Shown in pieces: positions 21,480-34,483 of a stretch of 64,000 nucleotides of DNA (position 1 is its first letter; each line of letters begins with the position of its first letter). This stretch comes from Cristatella mucedo (Eukaryota; Bryozoa; Phylactolaemata; Cristatellidae). Location: NCBI GenBank assembly GCA_009760855.2, contig WPIO01000152.1, positions 847,501 to 911,500 of the forward strand, given 5' to 3'. Under the pieces are notes generated by a model. It did not search any database, was not told the DNA's origin, and saw nothing but the letters and a program-made list of their open reading frames with translations. The translations under genes were made by a program, and so were the position numbers.

Positions 21480-23380
21480 TGCGCGACTAGAGAATTAAAG
21501 GAGAGGCTTCCGGGAGATGCTTTCTGCGGAGCAGCAGCATATGCAAATCCGCCGTCGAGCATGGTGACAAGTTAAATGCTCTTTATACACCAGCCAGATA
21601 CCTAAGCCCCGAGAGCAATCTAATCGAAAGTAAAAACATTGCTGGGCCATTGCTCATCTTGCATTAAATGAAACTATCTTGACTTTATATTGGTTAGAAC
21701 CTTAAATTCAATCGATAAAATTCGAGCGGCTCAGTGAGAAGGAGCACAACGAGGCACTGGTAGAGCTAGATTTTTATCTAGAAAGATACTACGATTGTAA
21801 TATAGGCCGGAATAGACCCACAATTATGAAAAGCTGTACCGTAAAATCACAGTTTTAATGCGATACAAACTCGGCGTTTCCTTATCGAATGTAATCAAAA
21901 CTGAATTATTTGCCGTTGGTGACGTTCGGTGGACGAAGGAATAGGAGGCAGTCCAGGTCTTTCCCCCCCCCCCCTGAAGTAGGGGGTAGCGGAAATGAAC
22001 AGGTTTATGCTTTGTCATTCACTGACAATGAACAACAGTGAAACGGCTGATGCCAACCGCCACATAATCATGATCTTTGATTATCACCTTTTATAAGAAA
22101 TATATCTTTTTTTTAGGTTTGATGACGAGTTTCTAATGATACCCATCCGGAATAAGGCAAACGCTTTAGCCTCTTGATACTGGATACTATTCACTCTTTC
22201 GGTGAAGCGTTACACCATATTCAAAAGGCAATATGCTGTCGACTAGACGTTGGCAAGACTAACTTTTATATGCTTAAGCAGCTAAGTAGTATGCAAATTG
22301 TTCCGCTAGTGTAACTCCGTGTTTCCACATCGGTTGTCCACGAGATGCAAGTCATTGCTGACCTCCGAAATGTCACGTGGAATTTGATGCCTTCAATACC
22401 TTTTTCTATACCTGCGATTTATTTGGGCTGGCGTTCGAAGAGGCTGCCATCTTTCTCAGGAAAATTTCAAATGAAAAAATATCATTAGTATTTCGCAACG
22501 AAATTTTTGATACCTTTGAGTACGGTGATAGCAGTCTTGCTAGTGTAAGAAAGACATGCCTTTTCTGTAACAAAGTAGCTACTAACGCTTAGAGATGCTA
22601 TTGTCTTCTTCGATAGGGGCAGTGACTCAGCAGACAGAAATCTCCTAGGCCAAATGTTTGCCAAGCAGCTGCAGCTATACCGTCATTTTTCAAACCTAAT
22701 GGCTTAGAGGTCATGTAGCAAGTTGTCCACGTGGCTTATTTGCTTTCATGACTATAGTTCTTGTCTTGTAAGGAAGTCGTACTTTCTGAATATATGCTCA
22801 ATGAATTTTTATGTTTTAAAAACAAGTGTGCAGTATACCATGCAGCCACTCACGATGCTCGTTGTTGTTAATTACGTGCGATCTTTGGGTAGCTTATTTT
22901 AACTTAACTGGTGTTCACTTCCGGATGTCGTTTCATGGCGACCGCCTTTATGCTGTTTAAAAATAACACGTCCATTCGCACATACGTAGGTTTTTAAATT
23001 GTGGGATAATTGGTTTTGGAAAGTTCAGTTCCTTAAGTCGTCACGAGCCATTTCACTGATTGTTTGGGTGTTTCTCCACGAGCTCCATCAAAAACGCATT
23101 AAACAGAAAAATAATATAACCGCTTGGACGTTTTAATTAACCTACCTGTTTTAGCTCCTGACACCAAAAGTCATGAGTAAAATTGCATAGGAAATGCGTG
23201 CAGCTGTAAGTCTGTGTTGATGAAATATAACTGTGTTTTCTGAATTCATAAGCTTAATGAAGTACGATGGTAGTTACCTGCCGGATAATCAGCGTCAACA
23301 AGGGCTTTACGCAAATTATATGCATCATATCCATAGCAATTAAACTGAAAAGGTGTTTTTTCTGAATGGCCCCAACATTG
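21480..23380. other. No gene recognised
   Basis: About 1.9 kb unassigned. The only notable feature is a run of 12 C at 21963-21974. Short open frames lack domains. Confidence 0.5.
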
Positions 23381-23575
23381 GTGAAGCGTGATGGCACACA
23401 AGGTAAGGTGGTTGCTTTCCACATTCTCGGTCCCGCCGTTGTGGGTTCGAATCCTGCAGCGGGTGATTCTGTATCGCCACTGCAAGCGGCGGTGATAGCC
23501 GTAAAGATTCATCTGTCTCTATACAAAAGAGGCTGTTAAATCAGCTACTATTTATTTATTATTTATTAAAAAGTG
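23381..23575 (+). mobile_element. SINE2 copy
   Basis: The best-preserved SINE2: head GTGATGGCACACAAGGTAAG, near-consensus B box GTTGTGGGTTCGAATCC, body with TATCGCCACTGCAAGCGGCG, and a TATTTATTTATTATTTATT tail. Confidence 0.85.
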
Positions 23576-24865
23576 GTTAAAAATAAGGTGAGCTGAGTCT
23601 TCAGCAAAAAAGTAAATAGTGTCCGATATCTCTCTCTTTTTAAATCCTGCATCTGTGAGGGGTGCATTAAAGACGTAAGCGCACTGTATCTTGGTTTTAC
23701 TTTATAAGCTTTGATCAGAAACACTTAATAATTGAATTAAGATTTTTCGGTACAAGTGTTTCGTATCTTCGTCCTGAACCCGAGTCTTCTACCCCTTGGA
23801 GATAATGCTACTACTAGTACGAAAAATAATTGGAAATTCATATAACACCCTAAGAGCGCAAAATCATCGTGTTTAACTATTAAAGATAGACCAGGCAGAA
23901 AAGTATGTTCATTGTTTAGTTAGCTCATGAAACTGCAAGCACCCATTAGCACATACAAGAAAAGTCCCATGAACCCAACAAATTAAAAAAACCGATACAA
24001 TAGTTATTCTATATGCTAAGAGAATAACGACGCGTAGCAGCAGTTTATCGCGTTAATTTCTCTCTATATGCATCAAGGAAAGAACTAAGCAGGTATGCTT
24101 TAGAGGAGATCACTCATGACTATAGGTAAAGAAACATCAATGTTTTTAAATTCGCAAGCCTATAGAGAGAGTTTTTGTACATAGAGGATTCATTCAGAAA
24201 GGGTCAGATACTGTTTTTAAAATTATTACTTCCCGAGTTTTTGTTTTAGGAGCTCAATTATCGCAAAATGCTGACGTAATTAAAATTTTTGCAAGTAAGC
24301 ATACCGGATTAAAAGCCAGTTTTTAATCGATGCTCCGGGAAATTATACCACTGACGTATGTATACATGCACAACAGTGAAAGAAAATGAGAGGCCACGCG
24401 TTTATAGTCGTCATTTTTCTCTCAAGAAATCTTGCTTATGGCAATATTTTTTAAGTTCGAATGCTTCTAGACGTGCCGATTACATGCTTTAATTGAGGCT
24501 CTTAATACTTGCAATGATTTTGCTAAAGCTACAGATAGCTGGAACATTTCAGCTCCCAGGTGCTATATCAAATAGGGTATCCTGTTCCAAGAAAAAATGA
24601 ATCAGCCAAGTGTTTAAAAACCAGTGCTAAGATACACGCACTTAAACAATCAGAAATTGGCTTCGAGTCCTACAGCACGCTATTCATTATTGGTATCTGC
24701 AATGCTGGAGTGCAATCCGCTGAAGTTCTTTTACCGCTATCCGTATCCGCGCGGCTGCTGAAAACAGATGATCAACCAAAGCATTAATTCACTTTAAAAA
24801 GCGAATGAAATTTTAGTAGAGCTAACTGCATTATACCCTTACAGGTTTTAAGTTGTCTCCTAAGA
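23576..24865. other. No gene recognised
   Basis: AT-rich unassigned sequence. Confidence 0.5.
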
Positions 24866-24869
24866 AAAG

Positions 24870-26640
24870 TGAAGTTAATAGAAGACTTGGAACAATAATT
24901 TGGCTAGGCAGCAAATATGAACCCTTGATGCAATTAACCCGATGCTCAAATCGGACGCACTAATGCAATGGAAATGTGTTATCTCGTGTTTGCTGGAGAG
25001 CAGGTCAGCTAGGACTTTAGGACGTTTTGTCGTGCGATGGGTTGCAATGGAGCCTCGTAACTTAATGTCACTGGTGTGCCAAACTGGAGGAGACAGGCCA
25101 TTACTTGCAATGACAGGAGTCAACATATCTAATGGTTGCCAAACCGTAAGGAGATTCCTTTTAGGCTTTATTACTGACCTAAGGCATGCTCCTCTAGCTG
25201 TCTGACAAGCAGCTTTGTTCTGGGATGAAATCTTAAAAATAATGATAAGTCTTTTAGGTAGCACCGAGTAACAACTCAAACTCTATTTAGTCGCATGAAA
25301 ACTCACTGACGATGAGCAATAAATGATAATAACTGAAAAGCGAAGTATATCTACCACACTTGCAGCAGGAGGCACTAAAGTATGCCTCGTAGGCAAGCGT
25401 TCACAATGCAAACACAAAGCAAACACCCATTTCCTCTGAGTAGTGCGATCCACAGGTAAGAGCGTACACTCAATCTTGCACAGGCAAGCCAGACACACTA
25501 GAAAAATTGCAAGTGTACTGATGCCTTATCCAAAAGAGCGTGTAGCTCTTTCCCTTTGTAAAGGTAACAGTTGAGTCATCTTGCTAGAAGGAGTTTATCT
25601 GGAAGGATGGAATGCTCCTGAGCTTGCCTTTGCTGAAAGTAAAGTAATAGCAACGATAATTATACATTTAGATGCTGTACCAATATGGCAACAGAACGCA
25701 AGAGTGTTAAAGTTCTAAATACAATGTAGGAGACTGCTAGCTTCACTTCCTGTCTTAAGTATTCCACTTGTGTCCTCAGACAGTTGCTCCAAAAAAACCT
25801 ACAAAGCTGCCAATTCCACCATTGTTAGCTTTCGCAGCCTCCACTCTTGCACACCACCTTGTTCCAGAGTTACGTTTGACAGTGATGGATAAGACCTTCT
25901 TCAGTTCTTCCCGCCTCAGAGTTGATCTTCAACAGAATAAGTAGGTGCTCTCTATTGTTCCAAAAAGGTAATTACAACGGAATCGTGACTTACAGCATAA
26001 ACTCCTACCACGTTCAATCTGTGGTTATTACAGTTTACAAAAATTGCCTTTTCATTTTGGGATAGATTTCTCTTTTAGGCACCTGATAAGTGGACAGAAA
26101 TGACTTATGCTTTGTCGTAGCACTGCGACATGCAATATGGAAAGGAAATTTTGTCAGATTCGAGTTTGTACATGGTGAGACCCTCAATTGCAGCAATATA
26201 TTTAGCGTGGATTTGAAGGAAGCCCAGCAAAGACTCTTTGATGACAATTGTTTTGCTGGCAAAATTAACAACGACATATCCAAAGACCTCACACATTTGC
26301 TCGTCATATGCCAAATCAGGAGTTGGATCAAACATAATTCAAGAGTACTTGTTTTGCTGCAGGTCACCGAGTAGCTTGTCTCTGACTGTGGATGCAATTA
26401 TACTAAGGAACTCATGATGGGTTTGAGTAGACAGATAAGAGACTGACTTTAGATTCCTTCTAGCTTGATTCATGTGTGATTGCAGAAGAGGACTTTCACA
26501 CCGCCGATTCAGTCTTCGGAGAAAAGGTTGAGCCTTAGGGGAGCTTAAAAAGACTTGGGAAGATAGGACAAGTACCGACATCGTCTACATACTGGCACGA
26601 GGAGACCCAAGCACACGGTGTCTCTAATTAGGATTAAATA
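24870..26640 (-). pseudogene. Decayed hAT transposase (DUF4371/ZMYM1-like type)
   Basis: Piecing the minus-strand frames together gives the order expected of a hAT transposase of the DUF4371 class: an N-terminal segment ending THHEFLSIIASTVRDKLL (26390-26460), then FDPTPDLAYDEQMCEVF (compare the D-x-TPD-x-x-x-x-EQ motif of the family; about 26280-26330), TIVIKESLLGFLQI, then after frameshifts KAIFVNCNNHRLN (near 26040; the C-x-x-H-x-LN motif) and a Ser/Thr-rich helical region to about 25280. Further minus-strand frames to 24875 may continue it. Several frameshifts and stops make it non-functional. No terminal inverted repeats were located. It is directly followed, at higher coordinates, by LINE family-2 sequence. 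Confidence 0.7.
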
Positions 26641-26939
26641 TACAATATAGATTCTCAGTAATAACTTTCTCAAACTTACTATTTTGGCGACGAACAGTGC
26701 GAGTGAGCGGCAGATAATATCCTGTCAACAAAATTGCATGTACCGTATGAGCTCTGGCGTGCCTGACAGGCTGAATTAGGAGATGGTATAGGGTCTCCAG
26801 AAGAAGACGTGCAATTTTTACTCAAAAGGCTGAAACCTTTTCAGATGAGACGTTAGTATCTTGGGATTGAAACCTCAGAGAGTTAGCAAGAACATTTTCC
26901 ACGATCCAATAAGTCGTTGTTGAGGCTGACTCTCAGGAC

Positions 26940-27880
26940 TTCAGATTTCAAATGAAAAAAGAAGCCTTTGATTTTCTAAGCTTCCGATGTATACTCAGTG
27001 GAAGTCTTTGAAACTGGTCAGATGGACCTCAGAAAAAGGTTTTCTTAAAGCAACGTTCAAACTTTTGCTTAACATGGTGCATCTGTTAAAGCCTCTTGAT
27101 AAATGGAGAGGAATATCCTAGACTCTGTCGACGGACAGAGTTGCACTCGACCATTCTCATCAAGGGCATACCTAAGTTAATGGTTTATTGCATCAGGAAA
27201 AATGTCAAGGCTAGTGGCCGAGTATGCTCGCAAATCATGAAGAAGACCACCTCAAAGACATATTTAAAAAAAAAATATCTCTTGATCAACCCCTTTCAAG
27301 TGGCGTTGCTGGATAAATGCGGAGTCACACTGCATCTATTACGGAACGGGAACAGTATGCAATTTGTTTCTCGATGGTCAGTGGGCACCCAGAAAGGTCA
27401 TCGGGAAAGACATATTTAGTGGTACAAATATCCACAATATGGCCTACGAAATGAGGGCTGTGATTAACGTGTTGCACCAAAGCAATCTCTCCGGACAGTA
27501 TAGAGATGAGAAGAGCTGACTGTTCATAGATTTTTCCACGTGGATGTTGGTGTCCTGCAATCACTGAGACCTGTCACACATGAATATTTAAGCGAGGAAC
27601 TCAAGGAAACTCCTTTAAAATGAAAGTTAGAAAGCCAGAAGTAGTTCGGTAAATGATAGATGCGAGATGCATGATTTTTGATCGGGACCTGATGGAAACC
27701 AATGCAAACGATGGCACATGCAAAAACCGCAGATCTTACAGCCAAACACTTCACAAAAAAGACAGCTACCTGGCCACCCACATTGTGAGACTGCATGGAC
27801 TGAAAGAATGAAAACCCGAGAGGGGTGGTCTCTTATACATAACCACCAGAGCAGGGCATCATCTTTACTTCCGCACACTG
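26940..27880 (-). mobile_element. LINE family 2 fragment (endonuclease and linker)
   Basis: Minus-strand pieces match the family-2 endonuclease: FKEFLEFLA-like and DTNIHVEKS (compare DFNIHVDS), then QHVNHSPHFVGHI and VFPDDLSGCPLT (compare QQVNHSTHVGGHI and VLPTDLMVCPLT at 54650-54745). The linker at 26950-27000 matches 44310-44370. Broken by frameshifts. Confidence 0.75.
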
Positions 27881-28480
27881 CTGACTACCCTGCGTGAGAC
27901 CACCTTTAAATACTATAAGAGACGACGCCTAGTTTCTGAATCATGTCTACGAAGCCGTCTCCACAGGCCTGAACTTGTTCGGTTACTTAAATCGCAGACA
28001 ACAGTTGCTTAGGGAATACTTTACCATCGTTGCTTCAGGCGTATGTTACATTTCTCATTCATGCCTTCCCTGTTGCAGTGCTAATTCTGGACTCGGTTTC
28101 CCAGTACTATGTGTGATTTGCCAACTTCAATTACTGCTCGGAAGTGCCACGAGAGCACTTTGAATGATAGCTCGATTTGGAATTACACCTCTACATAGCC
28201 GGGTTAGAATAAGTTCCTACTTGGCTGATATTCATTTCTCGAAAATTCCCCGTTAAAGTGTTCGAGACTAAGGGGAAGGTGTTTTTTTCCCGCTATCGCT
28301 CAAAATCAGCTCCGCTAGCATATCTTCTCTGGAATCTGCACGTAATTTAGGTGTCCTTTTCAAAATGACCTAATTTTTATTTGCCGAGCATATCAGTTCT
28401 ACTGTCAAGTATATTTTCTTTTAGCAATTGTCCAGCGAAATTCGCTGGCTTGCTTGCACGCACTATGTTGTCGGATTTTG
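27881..28480. other. No gene recognised
   Basis: Unassigned. Confidence 0.5.
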
Positions 28481-28867
28481 GATTAATAATAATAATAATA
28501 ATATTGCACTTGATAAAGCGCCCTCAGAGAACTTAATCTCTTTCTAGGCGCTTTACATTTGCTGCAAAGTGATACGCAATAGAATAGTAAGTAAAATCAT
28601 GCTTGAAAAACAAACAAAATGAATAACATGGTTAGGGGTTACATGCACTGGGTCAGCATGCAAATGTGGTTAGTGGCAGCATGAACAGTGTCAGCACGCA
28701 TAAGCACATCGAGGACGAATCACAAGGACCCACTAAATGCTGTCCTAAATAGGTATGTTTTTAAGTTTCTTTTAAATGTGGTCAGGTCAGGGGATGTTCT
28801 GATGCAGGTCGGGAGGGAGTTCCAGGCTGTGGGAGCATACGAGCTAAATGCACGGTCTCCAAAGGAT

Positions 28868-30166
28868 TTAAGGTTTGTACGAGGTATTTCTAGACTGTTG
28901 GATTCCGAAAAGCGAGTGGTACGATGCTTTGCCTGATGGGGGTAGTATCTCTGAAAGATAGGCTGGAGCCATAGAATGAAGAGACCTAAAAGTGAGCGAC
29001 AAAACCTTGAAGTCAATCCGTTGCTTGACTGGTAACCAGTGCAGGTCGGCGAGAAGTGGAGTAATGTGGCAACTGCGACGCTCACGGCAGACAAGCCTAG
29101 CTGCAGAGTTTTGCACCAGCTGCAATCGCCTGATCGCACATGCTGGTAGGCCAGTAAGCAGTGAGTTGCAGAAGTCGAGACGAGATGTCACGAATGCATG
29201 GACCAACTTGGACGTGGTATCCTTATCTAAACAAGCCCTAATTTTAGCAATGTTATGAAGCTGAAAATAGGCTGATTTGACTGTGGAGCTGATGTGGTCG
29301 TCTAACGAGAGGTCGCTTTGGAATATGACACCTAGATTTCGAGCTGATGCAACTGGAGATATGCTGGCAGAGCCAATTTTGAAAGTCAGCCTTTCCAATT
29401 TCTGAATAACACTAGGTTTGCCCATAACTAGTAAGTTAGTTTTATCATCGTTTAGTTTTAGAAAATTTGCTGCCATCCATGATCGGATGTCATCAATGCA
29501 TGCAGCAAGTGAGTTGAGAGAATTTGAGGTGCTCGAAGGCTGGGAGGGATCAAAGCAAAGGTACAACTGAGTGTCATCCGCATAGAAGTGAAAGCCTAGA
29601 TTGTGCTTGGCAATCACATCAGCGAGAGGGAGAGTATAGACGGTGAAAAGGACCGGACCTAGCACAGAGCCCTGAGGTACTCCATATTTTAGAGGTACTT
29701 CAGATGATCTTTGTCCATTCACATCAACACTCTGGAGTCTCCCACTGAGATAGGACCTGAACCACTGCAGAGCAGTGCCAGTGATGCCCAGGCGAGATGA
29801 GAGGCGCTCTAGAAGTACTTTGTGATCGATGGTATCAAAAGCTGCCGAAAGATCGAGCAAAACAAGAAGAGACACTCTACCCATGTCTGCATTCCTAAGT
29901 AGGTCGTTGTATACCCGAAGCAATGCTGACTCTGTGGAGTGATTAGCTCTAAAGCCAGACTGGAACTTACTAGCAAGGTGTGAGGTTTCGATATACGAGT
30001 TCAGCTGGTCTGCCGCGACCCGTTCAAGTGTCTTTGATAGGAATGGTAGAAGGGAGACTGGGCGGTAGTTGCTTAAGTTCTCTTGGTCTAGTGTAGCTTT
30101 CTTGAGAAGTGGCCTGACTACAGCTTTTTTGAAAGGTGCTGGGACCTGACCTGAGGCTAATGACAT
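28868..30166 (-). pseudogene. LINE family 1 reverse transcriptase segment
   Basis: A 432-codon frame open on the minus strand. Motifs in order: LSNYRPVSLLPFLSKTLERV (about 31-50), LDLSAAFDT (104-112), [10 protein letters not shown] (162-171) and the catalytic FYADD (194-198), then [10 protein letters not shown] and the L2-type C-terminal block with RLDFCNSLL and HWLPVKQRI. The frame ends 16 codons after a +1 shift at the G run 28938-28942; the true C-terminus continues in another frame down to about 28720. Reverse transcriptase for target-primed reverse transcription of LINE RNA, and possibly of SINE1 RNA. Confidence 0.85.
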
Positions 30167-30651
30167 ATTAATGATGTTGGTTATGCATGGCAGCAGCAGA
30201 TCAATGCAACGTAGGAGCAGGACAGTGGGAATAGGGTCCAGTGGACTTGTTGTCTTCTTTGATTGAGATACGAGCTTTAGGACTATGTCACTGGTGACCT
30301 GTTTTAAATGCAGACATTGAGGCGCAGCCAGGAACCGAGGAACAGCATTCTAGTGGGAAGGTTGTCGTCGCAGGGATGGATTCCCTGATTTTTGTCTATC
30401 TTCTGCACAAAGAATCGAGAGAAGCGATCGGCTAGATCATCACAAGGATCATCAGGTAAGGAGCTAACCTGGGAACGGTTGAGGAGATGGTTTATTGTCG
30501 ACATCAGCATTTTTGGATTGTGCATCGTGTGATTCAACAATGTTTTCTATAGAAGCTAGACTTAGCCTTTGCTAGGATCGATTGGTACGACCTACAGTAG
30601 TCTTCATATGCCTGTCGATGGACAGTTAGTCCGGATCTTTTGTATGCCTTT

Positions 30652-31350
30652 TCAAGCTTTTCGTTTAGTAGACTTGGCTAGTTTAATGTCTGTGGTAAAC
30701 CATAGGCCGTCTGGGCGGGGGCGCACAGTGCGCTTTGTCAAAGGTGCAAACTCGTCGAGCGTGTCAGCTAGTGTCGTGTTGTAGCAATCTACCAGTGATG
30801 ACAGATCGGAGGGAGGACTGAGCAGCAAAGGTGAAGCAGATATGCTCGCACGGACAGCATCGATGTCAAGGGTCTTGAGGTTTCGCGATTCACAGGTTAT
30901 TTTAGAGGAGAATGTGGGCACACACTGTAGATTGAATGAGATCTGCATGTGGTCAGATAAGCAGGATTTGGTGATAACTGGTGATGACAAAGTGCAGTCA
31001 TATGAGAAAATTTGGTCGAGTGTGTGACCCTTGATGTGGGTAGGGCCATGCACATGAGCCACAAGAGATAATGAGTCTGTCAATGTACGAAATTCGGTGC
31101 TGAAAGCGTCAGATAAGTTATCAAAGTGAACGTTGAAATCACCCATAACGAGGAAGGATCGATTTCTTGCACACAGAATCGAAATGAGATCGGAGAAATC
31201 TGAGATAAAGGAGGATTTGGTACCTGGTGGGCGATAGACTACTGCCACTATCGGTAGCTTGTTTTCGGGTGAGACCAGGACAATTGATTCAAAAGACTGC
31301 TTCGAGGGTACCGCAAATGGCTTGAAGTTGAATTTCGAGCGCACGATCAT
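30652..31350 (-). pseudogene. LINE family 1 endonuclease segment
   Basis: 232 codons on the minus strand with apurinic-type endonuclease motifs: VVYRPPG (about 37-43), MGDFNVHFDN (70-79), THIKGHTLDQIF (103-114) and CLSDHMQ (129-135, the catalytic SDH). The N-terminal part lies in a different frame upstream (31487-31765 and beyond), separated by a 4-bp duplication. The frame ends at a shift near 30655. Confidence 0.85.
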
Positions 31351-31999
31351 AGCAACTCCACCTCCAGTTTTGATTGATCTAGGGGTGTGAAAGAACGTGA
31401 AACCAGATGGAGTAGCGTCTTTAATTGTCGGGCAGTTTATCGATTTCAGCCAAGTTTCAGTTAGGGCGAGCAGGTCGATACCATTTTCAGAAATAAGGTC
31501 GGTCGTTTATTACTAGAGGTTTATTGCACATTGAGCGAGGATTCCAAAGGCAAGCGTTAAGTCTGGCCGATTGGGTTACAACAGGCCTGATGACCACTAA
31601 GTTTGAGAGATTTACAGTGACGCATGCGGGGGAGCGTGCTAAGCGGTTCGAGACAATGCTAGGAATACCAAACGAGCAGCGTCTAAGCTGGCGGTTCCGG
31701 CCACCGCGGCGGCTACGGGGTGCTTTCCTTTTGTTAATGCATAGTTCATGAATCTTAGCAACCACATTAATATCTAGGAATGCATTTGATATACGATGAC
31801 GAAGCGATAGCAGCTGCTGACGACCATAACTAACAAGTATGTTACTAGCCGCCGGCGTAGCTAATGCAGCCGCCGGCGTGGGAGACCCAGCAGCCCGAAG
31901 CGATAAGCGTTTAGATGTCCATAGGCACGTAATTTCTTACGCGCTACGGTCAAAAAACAATCAGAATAACTTTAAACAGGTCTTAGCTGTATCGTTTCC

Positions 32000-33485
32000 G
32001 TATACGATGTTCGCAAGAACTTCGGTTTTCGGAAGAATTCTGCAACGAACAAGAACGCACGTTAGAGCGCTCTATGTCAGGAGGCGAGTAATATTATTGC
32101 TAATACAGTCGTGCCGTCTGAATTACGATTGCTGAGGGCGGCCAAAATAATTGTCAGTTGGCCAGTATAAATGTTCAATTTCGGCATTATCTACGCTGGG
32201 AAACATTTGATTAGAATTTAGTATTTTTTAGTATTGCCTATAGATTTGAAATTTTCTGATTGCATAATTTTTTTAAATTTTGGAAGACAGGCTAATTATA
32301 TATTATTAAAATGAATGTGTGATCGGTTCGACCTCTCTGTGAAGCCTTAACTCTCATCAGGAAAGTATCGCTCGTTTTTATTTTTGATTTCCAGCGTTTT
32401 GTTTCTCCTACTATCATCAGCACCACTTGGAAGTTTCAAATGTAGACATACAAATTTACTGCCACAGTCGTGGATGTAGCATACTAAAGCTCTCAGAACT
32501 GAATCTGAGCATTTCTTCCGGTTACATCAGCAACTGTATTTCATTTATGTCATTAAAAAACTGTCCATGCAAGCCATGGAAGCTGCAAGAATTGAAGGTC
32601 ACTTCTTACAGTGAACGTGCCGATCGGAATACAGAAAATATCATGCATATTTGATAGAGAAAAAGTTCGTCGTTTAGGATGTTGCCTGATTTTCAAACGT
32701 AATGAATACCATTCTATCACATCTTTCACGTTGGCATCGCACACTTTAAAATAATAATCTTCATGCTTTACAAACAAATGAAAGTAGACAGAACTTTCCG
32801 CCACCTTCGTTTACTACTTTTTCTTGCCGTACAATACCGCCCTCTTTTGCATCCGTCATCTCTATAAGGCTTTACTTCAGAGTTACTCTTCTTGGAAGTA
32901 AATAAAGAGCAACAAGAGTTACACCAGTATCTGCAATCTTCTCTTGTCAATATCCATCACAAATGAACAGGAAATTGACTCTAAGAAATATATTCTGGCA
33001 AATGTTGACTTATTAACGAATTTCCCTGCATAGGCCGAACGAGTCTCATAAATTTTAAAGTACGACGTCTACTGCGGATTTATCAATTTAAGCTGATTCT
33101 TCGCGGAAAAATACCAAAAATTTATTAGTTCAGCCTGCTTGAAAAATGAAGCTCTTTGGAAGCGCTCAGAATATTCTCAATACCTTGCTAATCCTCGAAA
33201 AGCTAAACTTACTAAAATCAACAATGTTTCAAATTTGAGAAGATATTATGAAGAAATTATAAGTTTGCAACTTACACTAGCAACAATTCTCAACATTTAA
33301 CTTTGAATGAGAGTACAGAGCATGCGGTGAAATTAATGGTAAGAGGGTTCGTGAGACATTGCAGTCCACTGATGCCCTGCAATCCCTGCGTTCGCACCAA
33401 TACTAAATCTCGCACTGGCATTTAGTTCGCTTTGAATTTGCGAGATGCTGCGTTTGAATGATTTGTAGCTTTATGCAGACGATAC
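32000..33485. other. No gene recognised
   Basis: About 1.5 kb AT-rich and unassigned. The 5' end of the LINE at 28484-31990 may extend a short way in. Confidence 0.5.
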
Positions 33486-33487
33486 CA

Positions 33488-33592
33488 CCGATCATATGGT
33501 AATGCTTTCTACACTGCATCTGCAAAATTCCTATAAAGAGAATTAATTTTCCGAGGGCGCTATACAAAAAATTATTATTATTATTATTAGCA
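33488..33592 (+). mobile_element. LINE family 1 terminus
   Basis: Short 3' stub: AGAGAATTAATTTTCCGAGG, GCGCTATAC, then a TTATTATTATTATTATTAG tail. Confidence 0.7.
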
Positions 33593-33918
33593 ATTTATTT
33601 AATTTTATTGTTGAGTTAAACTGATGTTATTGCAGTTGTGTTTTAGTTTTGATAAAATATTCCATGCTGTGACCCCCGAGCTAACCTACTAATCTCAAAG
33701 CATATATATAATTGGAATATTTAGATTTAATATAAACTAGACTTGAACTGCAATAAGATCGTAAGAAAGTTTGATGGGTGTATGAGACTTAAATGGTTTT
33801 ATGACACTCTGCGCCATTGGAGTAGGTGGGTATGCTCTTGTATATGCAGCAGAGCCTAGCCATGCACAGAAGTATGAAACTTCTTCACAGGATTTTGAGA
33901 CTGCGGGAAAGGAAATGG
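33593..33918. other. No gene recognised
   Basis: Unassigned AT-rich sequence. Confidence 0.5.
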
Positions 33919-33919
33919 A

Positions 33920-34350
33920 ATTGTAATGTATTCATGTCCGCCTGTAACTCCGCAAAGTGACAAAGTGAATAGGCGGATGCTAACAGGCAGAGGTTTCCGT
34001 AGCCTGAGCTCAAAGCCTGAGTGCTTCTCGATGCGCATCCGTGGCAGCGCATGTGGTAGTAGCACCCGCGAATCAATATCACTACAGAATCAAGCTCACG
34101 CAGCGAAGAGAACAAGATCAGCGTAGCTGAGTGAGGACAATCAAGGAAGTTGAGTAGCATACTAGTAGCAGCTCAGGTCGGCTGGAAGGGATTTGCCGCA
34201 GTCACAATTCAGAAAGCTTAAGAATTGTGGGAGTGAGTTCAACAGTCTAGAATCTGCAGAGCAAAAGCTTATGTCACGAACCGTATGTATGCGTCGCCAT
34301 CAGAGAACTATATTTCTTTCTAGGCACCGTATCCGGTAAATAAAGCATGA
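33920..34350 (-). mobile_element. LINE family 2 3' end abutting a LINE family 1 terminus
   Basis: 33920-34285 matches the family-2 3' UTR and C-terminal coding region (divergent). At about 34290-34350 a family-1 terminus follows in the same orientation (CATCAGAGAACTATATTTCT, TAGGCACCG). Confidence 0.65.
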
Positions 34351-34398
34351 ATGAAACTAAACAGACGAAAGGAAGCAGTGTCTCTCGGAGTTTAAATA

Positions 34399-34435
34399 TA
34401 GAGAGAGATAGAGAGTGAGAGAGAGAGAGAGAGTG

Positions 34436-34483
<48 letters not shown>

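Larger units (their letters stand above)
28484..31990 (-). mobile_element. LINE family 1, nearly complete L2/CR1-clade element
   Basis: The longest family-1 copy. From its 5' side on the minus strand: an SYGRQQLLSLR block (31790-31830, typical start of L2 ORF2), the apurinic-type endonuclease, a linker, the reverse transcriptase and a C-terminal domain, then a 3' UTR ending in a hairpin (GCGCC ...GAGATTAAGTTCTCTGAGGGCGC) and a TTA tail (AATAATAATAATAATAAT on plus, 28484-28502). The exact 5' end is uncertain. It is disabled by a few small indels: a tandem 4-bp duplication at 31497-31504 (GGTCGGTC on plus), single-base shifts near 30660 and 30540, and an extra base in a G run at 28938-28942. 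No ORF1 was recognised. Confidence 0.85.

Noticed and set aside
26683-26705. TTTTGGCGACGAACAGTGCG as the primer-binding region after an LTR
   Set aside because: It resembles the start of the internal region of some Gypsy elements, but no LTR pair or gag/pol was found; the neighbourhood is hAT and LINE sequence.
30842-31027. Plus-strand frames inside the LINE at 28.5-32 kb
   Set aside because: Antisense shadows of the LINE coding region.
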